A stretch of 64,000 bases of DNA. Origin: Pseudomonas synxantha BG33R. Its GTDB lineage: Bacteria > Pseudomonadota > Gammaproteobacteria > Pseudomonadales > Pseudomonadaceae. The notes beneath the pieces were generated by a model that saw only the letters and a list, made by a program, of their open reading frames with translations, was not told the DNA's origin and made no database searches. The stretch spans positions 3,475,674 through 3,539,673 of the forward strand of contig NZ_CM001514.1 in the NCBI RefSeq assembly GCF_000263715.2. The letters are read 5' to 3'. Below are positions 57,400 through 64,000 of the stretch, piece after piece. Positions within the stretch are counted from its first letter, which is position 1, and each line of letters begins with the position of its first letter. A program made the position numbers and the translations under genes.

Positions 57400-58260
57400 T
57401 TACAAGGACGTGCGGATCAAATCCGACGCCGAAAATTGAAGCGGTTGCAGCGCGTTCGCGCGCTCCGTGCTCAGCACCCAGGCAAATCCTGTGTACATTG
57501 CCAGCAAGCAAACCAGGGTGAAGATGACTAACCAGGTAACGGGAACAACGCACAACCCCGTACGCCGGCTCGCCCCGTGCATCGCGGGCACGGGTGGCGC
57601 CGGCGACGGCTCCCCGCGTACGTGCCGGATCTGGCGATACAAGGCATCGCGAACACCTTCCAGTTGCGACATGCCGCGCTCCATCACTCGGTATTTGCCC
57701 TCGAACCCCAGGGATAGGCACAGGTAAAGCAGCTCCAGCATCGGCAGGTGCTTCACCGGGTCGCGTGATAGACGCTCCAGCAGTTGGAAAACTTTTTCGC
57801 CGCCGAAAGTTTCGTTATGAAAGCGGCTCAACAGGCTCACCTTCGACCATTCACTCTGTGCCCCCCACGCCGTAGTAACAACCGCCTCATCGATCACACT
57901 GCACAACACATAACGCGCCGACATGACTTGGCTGCTTTCAACACCGCCCTGCAAGGCGCGGGTTTCGAATTGAGTCACCGCCAATGACAATCGGTCGTTG
58001 AGCGTGCCCAGGTCTTCGCGACCAGAGCAGACCCTGAGCGCCACGATCTCGGACAACACCGCCCAAGCCGCAGCCACCAGCGGGTTGAGCCCGGCCTTGA
58101 AGCTCGACGCATCGAGCATACGGCCGGCATAGATCATGCGATCTTCCAGCTGCTCATAGCGTGGCGGCGATGGGAAGTCCGTCAATGGCCCCTGTGCAGG
58201 CCCATGACCCTCACGGTCGAGCAGGACGGTTCTTTCATCCTGTGTGTACTCACTGTCCAT
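57400..58260 (-). CDS. tssL: T6SS membrane complex protein TssL (DotU)
   Basis: 286 residues from ATG 58260 (AGGA at eight bases); an upstream ATG at 58284 would overlap tssK. A cytoplasmic helical domain (about 35-220) contains the family pattern SARYVLCSVIDEAVVTT and SLLSRFHNETFGGEKVF. One C-terminal helix (VVPVTWLVIFTLVCLLAMY) anchors it in the inner membrane, with a short tail. No OmpA-like extension. Forms the T6SS membrane complex with TssM and TssJ. Confidence 0.94.
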   Translation of the reverse strand: MDSEYTQDERTVLLDREGHGPAQGPLTDFPSPPRYEQLEDRMIYAGRMLDASSFKAGLNPLVAAAWAVLSEIVALRVCSGREDLGTLNDRLSLAVTQFETRALQGGVESSQVMSARYVLCSVIDEAVVTTAWGAQSEWSKVSLLSRFHNETFGGEKVFQLLERLSRDPVKHLPMLELLYLCLSLGFEGKYRVMERGMSQLEGVRDALYRQIRHVRGEPSPAPPVPAMHGASRRTGLCVVPVTWLVIFTLVCLLAMYTGFAWVLSTERANALQPLQFSASDLIRTSL

Positions 58261-58265
58261 GGCAT

Positions 58266-59594
58266 TCAATTCCTGATGGCCCAAAAGTTGAGTTCAAGCC
58301 CGGCGAAGTCACCGCCTACGTGGAACGCGAAACCGCCCGACTGCTGCAATTGCGCGATCTCGGGGGCACTCATATCGAGGATGAAATAGGTCTTGCCGGC
58401 ATGAAACGGAATCTGCCGCGGCGCCACTGGCAGCGGCTTGACCTTGATACCGGCCAGGTGCAGGTTGACCAACTCACGTATGCGCTCTACCGGCCCGACT
58501 TTCAGGTGGGCCGGCAGGCGCTGGCGCAGTTCCTCTGCCTCACACTGCGCGGTGGCTGCCAGGATGAACGTGGCCGTGCCGAGCAATTTCAACTCGCTGA
58601 CCGGGCAGACCAGAACGCCGTACTGGCGTGGTTGCAATGTCAATTCGATCGCATGTTGCTCAAGCACCACCGACAGGACGGCGCGTACGCGCTCCATCAG
58701 CCCACGAAAACTGGCGCCCTGGTCGCTGTGTCGATAATGCACGTCCAGCTGCGCGCGTTTACTGTCACAGGCGAACGTTGATAGCTCGCCGAGCATCGAC
58801 ACCAACAGGCGGAACAGCGCTTCAGGCCGAACCTGGGCCTGGCTCAGGCAGTGCCGCAGCGCGAGTTCGGTACGATTGATCACCTGCAGCATCAGGAAAT
58901 CACCGAGTTGTGTGCTTGCAGCCGTGCTCTCGCCACGAATGCGCGCCGCGATGGCATCGCCACGGCTGGCAAGCAGACCGACGACTTCGTTAAGGCACGA
59001 CGCCAAGTAGCCATGCTCCTGCACGAAAATGAAGGTCGGAATGAACGCGTTATCCAGGCTCACGCCCCCTTCACCGCTGACATCCAGTACCTGGGCAACC
59101 TTGAGTTTGACGAAGCTCTGATCACCCGTTTGCTCGCCCAATACAAGGCGTAAGTCGGGCCGTGCGCAGCTGATTCGGCAACGCGCATCTACACCCAGGT
59201 TGGAGTCTCCCACTTCCACTTCGCATCGCAGGTAACGCGCCAGAACATCGCTCTGTTCAGGCTGGCGAACCTCAAGGTGATTGCCGCTGGCCAGGGGCAG
59301 TGCCAGGTAAATGCCCTGCCTTCCCGCATCAGTTGGCACCTGCAACACCAGCGGTTCCATAGCGGTACTCAAATCAAACAAGCTCCCGTCCGGCAAGACG
59401 CCACTTGCCTGGTTGACCACCAGCTTGCCCAGCTTTAGGTATTGCTCATTCAACTCCAGGGTAAGGAAGCCCCAGGCATCACTGCCCAACAAGCGCGTCT
59501 GGTTGAGTTGCTGTTGGTAATAGCGGTCGTTGTGCTGCAAGTGCTGTGGCCGCAGCAACATGCCTTCTTGCCAGATCACTTTATGAACAGGCAT
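58266..59594 (-). CDS. tssK: T6SS baseplate protein TssK
   Basis: 442 residues beginning MPVHKVIWQEGMLLRPQHLQ, the hallmark N-terminus of TssK, which links the baseplate to the membrane complex. The middle contains the helical shoulder (YLASCLNEVVGLLASRGDAIAARI), and the end YFILDMSAPEIAQLQQSGGFAFHVGGDF matches the head domain. Full length. Separated from tssJ by one base. Confidence 0.96.
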   Translation of the reverse strand: MPVHKVIWQEGMLLRPQHLQHNDRYYQQQLNQTRLLGSDAWGFLTLELNEQYLKLGKLVVNQASGVLPDGSLFDLSTAMEPLVLQVPTDAGRQGIYLALPLASGNHLEVRQPEQSDVLARYLRCEVEVGDSNLGVDARCRISCARPDLRLVLGEQTGDQSFVKLKVAQVLDVSGEGGVSLDNAFIPTFIFVQEHGYLASCLNEVVGLLASRGDAIAARIRGESTAASTQLGDFLMLQVINRTELALRHCLSQAQVRPEALFRLLVSMLGELSTFACDSKRAQLDVHYRHSDQGASFRGLMERVRAVLSVVLEQHAIELTLQPRQYGVLVCPVSELKLLGTATFILAATAQCEAEELRQRLPAHLKVGPVERIRELVNLHLAGIKVKPLPVAPRQIPFHAGKTYFILDMSAPEIAQLQQSGGFAFHVGGDFAGLELNFWAIRN

Positions 59595-59595
59595 C

Positions 59596-60090
59596 TCAGC
59601 GCACCTCCATCACGGCGAGCGAGTCGACAACGCGTATGCCGTCCTGGTCCAGCACCAGATCGGCACGGTTGCGCTGGTGCAGAGTCACGGGGATCAACTG
59701 CCGCCATTGAACGTGCGGCAAGTCTCGGTAAGCCGCCAACACCCCCACAAAACGACTGTCGGGACCGATACGGAGTTTGAGCGCCAGGCGGTCACCTGGA
59801 CGCAGCTCGACTTCTTCACTGCTTACCCAGTCCTTTGCCAGCAATTGCTGCGCCTTGTCATACAGGCTGAAGAAGTCGGCATGTTCGAAGGCGACGCCAT
59901 GGCGCAGTTCGATCAACTGCACCACCACGGGAGAGGGGCGACCGTGCAGGTCGGGGTTGACGTGCTCGTTGGCGGTCAACACCACGTCCAGCTTGGTCAG
60001 CGTGGAAAAAGGCGATACGGCGCTGCAACCCGCCAGGAAACCAGACAAAAGCAACACCAAAGCGCGGGTGGCTCGATACATGAATATCAT
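59596..60090 (-). CDS. tssJ: T6SS outer-membrane lipoprotein TssJ
   Basis: 164 residues with a lipoprotein signal ending LAGC (about 19-22) and the beta-sandwich pattern of TssJ (LTANEHVNPDLHGRPSPVVVQLIEL...AFEHADFFSLYD). It binds the periplasmic part of TssM. The four-base overlap with tagH suggests the start at 60090; ATG at 60081 also fits AGGATGATATTC. Confidence 0.94.
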   Translation of the reverse strand: MIFMYRATRALVLLLSGFLAGCSAVSPFSTLTKLDVVLTANEHVNPDLHGRPSPVVVQLIELRHGVAFEHADFFSLYDKAQQLLAKDWVSSEEVELRPGDRLALKLRIGPDSRFVGVLAAYRDLPHVQWRQLIPVTLHQRNRADLVLDQDGIRVVDSLAVMEVR

Positions 60091-61283
60091 CCTGAAAAAT
60101 CAATGTGCAGGGAGGAGATCAGGCGCACCTGTTCTTCATAGGCCGTGGCAAAATCGCCGTTCAACGGGTGATCGTTCAACGGCCCTTGCGCCACCAAACG
60201 CTGGTAGTGACGCTGGTAAGCACGCCAACGCGCCCCATCGGTAAAAAATCTTGGCGGCTTGCCCTGAGACTCAAAGCACCAGGCCAAATGGTTCGGCTCG
60301 AAGGCCGTGTACACCTTATTCACGGTGCTGCGACAGGCAGCCTGCAGCGCGACCTGATGTACCTGCAGCTCCCGATGAGCCTGACCAATGGCCCGCAAGG
60401 CGGGCATTTGGCCCAAAGCCTCTGTATCCAGCAGTGCGGATAACGCCGCGTTGGTATCACTGAACATTTTCAAGGGGTTCCGGGCTGCGCCCTGACTGTC
60501 GAACGACGGCCTCCCCCATTCGTGATGCAACTCTTCACGCGTGCGCAGAGCTTGTTGCAGCCCCTGGATCGTCAAGCGAAACAAGCCCGCCACCTTGATC
60601 GCCAGCACCTCCCTGGCCGCTGGGTCGAGTGCGTCGAGCCCCACGCCCAAGGCCGCCGCGAACTGTGACCAGAACACTTCATCAGTCGAGGGTGCCATTG
60701 CACTAACGTGCACTGCAGCAGCGTCTACCCCGGGTTCTGCCCGGCGCGGGAATGTCACATGCTCCCTATCGGTCCCGTGGCGTTCGGCCCACACCCCTTG
60801 CTCATCAACGGCCTCGCTCAATGCTGCCAGGTCATCCGAGATGGCCTGCTGCTGGTGCTCCAGGTCCAGCGCGTGCAGAGGGTACAGGGACAGGAAGGCA
60901 TCATCGGGAATCGGTACTGCCGCACTGGCACGCAGCTCGCCGCAAGGTCGTGCGGGTTGCAACAAACGCGCACGTAGCGCCAACGCCCCAAGTTCGAATA
61001 CATCGCCATCATTGATCAATCGCGCCTGCCCCTTGCGCAGGCGTTCAGCACTGCCTGCCACGCCAATACCGTTACGGCTGATATCAGTCAGGAAATAGCG
61101 GCCCTCACGGTAACCGACTAATCCATGGTGACTGGAGAGCACGCGGCTGGGGTCGGGTATCACCCAGTCACATCCGGGGCCGCGGCCAATCACGCCGCCC
61201 ACCGCGTCAAATACTTTGTGGGCCGAGGGTTCGGCGCTGGCGCTGTCGACCGCACAGACCTCAAACACAAGCTGCATCGTCAT
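60087..61283 (-). CDS. tagH: T6SS-associated FHA-domain protein (TagH/Fha2)
   Basis: 398 residues from MTMQLVFEV (AGAGGGATC before ATG). An N-terminal FHA phosphothreonine-binding domain (about 10-105) with GRGPGCDWVIPDPSRVLSSHH and SRNGIGV, then a linker, then the C-terminal TagH domain (about 200-390; FWSQFAAALGVGLDAL, GRPSFDSQGAARNPLKMF). It is the likely phosphorylation target of Stk1 and links kinase control to assembly. Confidence 0.94.
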   Translation of the reverse strand: MTMQLVFEVCAVDSASAEPSAHKVFDAVGGVIGRGPGCDWVIPDPSRVLSSHHGLVGYREGRYFLTDISRNGIGVAGSAERLRKGQARLINDGDVFELGALALRARLLQPARPCGELRASAAVPIPDDAFLSLYPLHALDLEHQQQAISDDLAALSEAVDEQGVWAERHGTDREHVTFPRRAEPGVDAAAVHVSAMAPSTDEVFWSQFAAALGVGLDALDPAAREVLAIKVAGLFRLTIQGLQQALRTREELHHEWGRPSFDSQGAARNPLKMFSDTNAALSALLDTEALGQMPALRAIGQAHRELQVHQVALQAACRSTVNKVYTAFEPNHLAWCFESQGKPPRFFTDGARWRAYQRHYQRLVAQGPLNDHPLNGDFATAYEEQVRLISSLHIDFSG

Positions 61284-61294
61284 GATCCCTCTAT

Positions 61295-61426
61295 TCATCG
61301 GCCACGAGTAATTGCCTGTGGGTCACCCAGAGGACGGTACTCGGTATCATCGAACACGTAGTTGGCGTTACAGCCACCCAGCAAACACAACACAAGCAAC
61401 ACGGCGTGCCATGGACGGTCAGGCAT
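61295..61426 (-). CDS. Tiny T6SS-linked lipoprotein (OrfX position of HSI-2)
   Basis: 43 residues, MPDRPWHAVLLVLCLLGGC then NANYVFDDTEYRPLGD: a lipoprotein signal with lipobox LLGGC and a mature part of only about 25 residues. GGGAG lies eight bases before the ATG. It occupies the same slot (between sfa2 and fha2) as orfX (PA1664) of P. aeruginosa HSI-2. Function unknown. Confidence 0.8.
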   Translation of the reverse strand: MPDRPWHAVLLVLCLLGGCNANYVFDDTEYRPLGDPQAITRGR

Positions 61427-61461
61427 CAGGTTTCTCCCACAGTAAAAATCAAGTGCGCCAT

Positions 61462-62994
61462 TCAGCATTTCTCCCTGGCATCGCCGACGGGGATATTCAA
61501 GCGTGCAAGGCGGTAAAGCAGCGTGCGTCGGGCAACCCCTAGCTCCCGCGCGGTACGGGTGCGATTGCCATGGTTCTTGTGCAAGCAATCGAGCAGGAAC
61601 ACTCGCTCTACTCGTTCCATGCGCTGGCGCAGCGTCACATCGTCGCTCGCGGCCGGCGCCGCAGTCGGTGGCAGCGCCAGGTGTTCCGGCAAGATCACGT
61701 CGGCGTCACACAACAACACGGCACGCTCAACCATGCATTTAAGCTCGCGTACGTTGCCGGGAAAGGCGTGGCCGGAGAGTTGATCAAGGGCCAGGGTGGA
61801 CCAACCCACGGGTGACCTCTCCAGCGCCGCGCACGCCTCGTCAGTGAAATAGCGCGCCAGTTGCAGCAGGTCGCCGTCTCGCTCGCGCAGGGCCGGTAAC
61901 GTGATCGGGAACTGCACGAGCCGGTAATAGAGGTCTTCGCGAAAGCGCCCCTCGGCGACCATCGCAGCGAGGTCGCGATGAGTCGCCGCAATGATCCGCA
62001 CGTCGACCTTATGCGCCGCGCTGGCACCCAGCGGCCGGACCTCGCCCTCCTGCAAAACCCGCAGCAATTTGGCTTGCAGTGCCAGCGGCATGTCGCCGAT
62101 TTCATCCAGCAGCAACGTACCGCCGTGCGCGGTATCAAACAGGCCCGCATGATTGCGCTCGGCCCCCGTGAACGCACCTTTGCGATAACCGAAGAGCTCG
62201 CTCTCAAGCAGCCCTTCAGGGAACGCCGCGCAGTTCTGTACCACGAAGGCTTTCTCCCGGCGCGGGCCGGCCGCATGAATGGCCCGAGCTACCACTTCCT
62301 TGCCGGTACCGGTCTCGCCGCACAGCAGTACGGTGTACGGGGTATGCAGGACTTTACTGATCAAATGGCACGTCTGCTTCATCGCCGCACTGGAGCCAAT
62401 CAATCCGTACTCCCTGGCCAACGGCTTGTTGCACCTGAGCCTTGAATCAACGTTGGGCTGCATACTGCGCAGTACCAGCAGCTGGTTCACGGCGAAGCTG
62501 CCCAACTGCGCCAGGGAGGTGGCGTAGCCTTGCAACTGGGCCGGCTGTTGCCGAGCGCACAGCAGCACACCGGCGACCCGCTCACCACGATTGAGCAATG
62601 GCACGCTCAACAGCGCCCGCCAGGGCTTCACCGGTACGGGCAGGAAATGAACGTCATGGCAACTGCTCTGCACATCTTCCAGGCTCAGGACAGCGCCTTG
62701 GCTCAAGGCATGGTTCAACAGGGGTGGAGGGTGCAGATCAGAATCTGCGACCATCGATGCCCCCTCGGACAAATGCTGGGCAATCAGTTCAAGGCGACCG
62801 GTCACTTCATTGAACAGGTAAAACTGGCTGAGTTCGCACTGGCTCAGTTGTGCCACACCGGCGACGAGCGCGTCAGGCAGCGCCTGTTCATCACGGTACA
62901 ACGCCAGGCGTGTAAAGCAGGCGGCCAGCGCATTGGCGTATACCAGTGGGTCGGACAATTCGCCTGGCAGGTCCACATTCATCATGATCATCAA
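61462..62994 (-). CDS. sfa2: Sigma-54-dependent T6SS transcription activator (Sfa2/VasH-like)
   Basis: 510 residues. N-terminal GAF-like sensory region (about 20-180), AAA+ domain with Walker A GETGTGKE (about 225) and the sigma-54 contact loop GAFTGA intact, Walker B GTLLLDEIGD, and a C-terminal Fis-type helix-turn-helix (GNRTRTARELGVARRTLLYRL). Expected to switch on RpoN-dependent T6SS or hcp/vgrG promoters. The first ATG overlaps the tssG stop by four bases; an ATG nine bases downstream is also well spaced from AGGGG. Confidence 0.94.
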   Translation of the reverse strand: MMIMMNVDLPGELSDPLVYANALAACFTRLALYRDEQALPDALVAGVAQLSQCELSQFYLFNEVTGRLELIAQHLSEGASMVADSDLHPPPLLNHALSQGAVLSLEDVQSSCHDVHFLPVPVKPWRALLSVPLLNRGERVAGVLLCARQQPAQLQGYATSLAQLGSFAVNQLLVLRSMQPNVDSRLRCNKPLAREYGLIGSSAAMKQTCHLISKVLHTPYTVLLCGETGTGKEVVARAIHAAGPRREKAFVVQNCAAFPEGLLESELFGYRKGAFTGAERNHAGLFDTAHGGTLLLDEIGDMPLALQAKLLRVLQEGEVRPLGASAAHKVDVRIIAATHRDLAAMVAEGRFREDLYYRLVQFPITLPALRERDGDLLQLARYFTDEACAALERSPVGWSTLALDQLSGHAFPGNVRELKCMVERAVLLCDADVILPEHLALPPTAAPAASDDVTLRQRMERVERVFLLDCLHKNHGNRTRTARELGVARRTLLYRLARLNIPVGDAREKC

Positions 62995-64000
62995 CCCCTG
63001 TGAAAATTGCCGGCAAGCGTGACCACGCCGTCGGCCTGTTCATGCGCCAGCCAGGTGGTCCAGCCCAGGCGGCAAAGCGTGTTTTCGCCAATGTGCAACG
63101 GCCTGACCTCGCCCGGTGCCAACGTCAGGCGCAGGTCGTATTCCAGAGGGTCGCGCAGGGTCAGTCGCACCAGCGCGCACAGCCGCTGGTACGCCTCTGC
63201 GATAGGCAGAAAATCATGCAAACGCTGCCAACCCAGCGCCGGAAGATGCACCCTGAACTTACCGCTGCGGTCAGCGATACGATGCCCCAGGACAAGGTCC
63301 TGACCAAGGGCACTATTGGCCCGCCCCAGATGATTGCATTGCAACTGGCTGACCTCGACCGTGCGCTCCACCCATTGCTCGATAAACAACGCGTCGTGCT
63401 TGAAGTAGTAACGCAGGACAACCTCGATCAGCGCAGCCGAGTGCACTCGCAAACTCAGCAGGCCCAGATAAGGCAGCAGGCGCTTGCAATCAAGCTGCGA
63501 AGCACTGCGAAGCACTGCGAATTGCGCTGTCGCCCAGCCCCATCAAGGCAAACATCTGCTCGGAGAACCTGTCGTCAGCACCTGCCCGGAAACACGCCCG
63601 ATAACGGTATTTGCGCCAGATCGGCAACATCAAGCGCTGCAGGCGGTGATGGAACAGATCAAGGAAATCTCGAGTCGGGTTGCCGCCCGAACGCTCGGCA
63701 AACGCTTGCTCGGCGTAAAACGCAGGTAGCGGCGAGCCAGCACCGAATAACCCCAATACGTTGAGACGCAAGCGAGCGCGCAAGGCCCCGTGCTCGCTGA
63801 AAAACTCCACGCGGTCGATATCGTGCGCAGCAAACCCAAAACCGGGGTTGGCCTGGAACTCCAATTGGTCATACAGCGCCTCGTCATCCAGCAGCGGATG
63901 GGCCTCGCGCAGTCGTTCGATGATCTGCACAATCGCCTGAAATAGCGTGTACTCACGAATCACACGGCAAAGTTGAGTCAAAACAGCGGTTGCTGCCCCA
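62991..64000 (-). pseudogene. tssG: T6SS baseplate gene tssG, frameshifted by a 10-bp tandem duplication (5' end outside window)
   Basis: Two overlapping frames together make TssG. The N-terminal frame runs from the window edge to a stop at 63490 (PLLDDEALYDQLEFQANPGF, ending SASQCFAA). The C-terminal frame covers 62991-63515 (SQLDCKRLLPYLGLLSLRVHS to the end). An exact 10-bp direct repeat sits at the break. Removing one copy restores GLGDSAIRSASQLDCKRLLP in a single frame of about 333 codons, the usual TssG length. As it stands TssG would end at roughly half length, so the baseplate should not form unless repair, frameshifting or slippage restores it. A sequencing or assembly error is the main alternative. 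Confidence 0.88.
63501..63520. repeat. Exact 10-bp tandem duplication in tssG
   Basis: AGCACTGCGA occurs twice in direct succession (63501-63510, 63511-63520) and part of it recurs at 63495-63500 (CTGCGA). Loss of one unit restores the tssG reading frame. Confidence 0.95.

Noticed and set aside
52448..64000. Search for T6SS effector-immunity pairs, vgrG or hcp in the operon
   Set aside because: All genes in this stretch are structural or regulatory T6SS parts; no effector, vgrG, hcp or PAAR gene is visible, though they may lie beyond the window.

Overview
The window is chromosomal DNA of a fluorescent Pseudomonas, most likely of the P. fluorescens group. The evidence is high GC, P. fluorescens-type REP/REPIN repeats (GTGGGAGGGGGCTTGC), and gene order matching the P. 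aeruginosa cti-metH, cysI-DUF934, ldcA-dnaQ-rnhA-gloB-mltD-npp and HSI-2 type VI secretion blocks. No tRNA, rRNA, CRISPR array, transposase or phage gene was seen.

Layout. 1-6108: fatty-acid cis/trans isomerase (cti, cut by the window edge) and methionine synthase metH. 6152-18911: an accessory toxin island. It has a 2432-residue leucine-rich-repeat protein ending in a NEL-type E3 ubiquitin ligase domain, a divergent ~1612-residue dermonecrotic-toxin-like protein, and a decayed second copy of the NEL gene. 19013-24876: DUF2970 protein, remnant of a periplasmic binding protein, 37-residue membrane peptide, sulfite/nitrite reductase cysI with its DUF934 partner, pyruvate dehydrogenase (quinone) poxB and an FMN reductase. 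25104-31213: two small unknown genes, a LysR regulator and a 1407-residue protein ending in a TcdA/TcdB-like glycosyltransferase domain. 31247-38654: conserved core block (GNAT acetyltransferase, lysine/ornithine/arginine decarboxylase, dnaQ, rnhA, a methyltransferase, gloB, mltD). 38866-46228: five-gene Npp/Yej-type peptide ABC importer. 46306-52439: AraC regulator overlapping a LysE exporter tail to tail, secreted S33 hydrolase, PTS-EIIC/EAL fusion and two small genes. 52448-64000: minus-strand HSI-2-like type VI secretion operon (tssG, sfa2, orfX, tagH, tssJ, tssK, tssL, tssM, stp1, stk1).

Main points of interest. The three giant toxin-like proteins carry domains known to modify eukaryotic host proteins (ubiquitin ligase and Rho-type glycosyltransferase), and none has a visible signal peptide. 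A rearranged NEL pseudogene keeps the leader and ribosome site of its intact sister. tssG is frameshifted by an exact 10-bp tandem duplication, which could disable or switch the T6SS baseplate. The clpV gene expected between tssG and the sigma-54 activator is absent.
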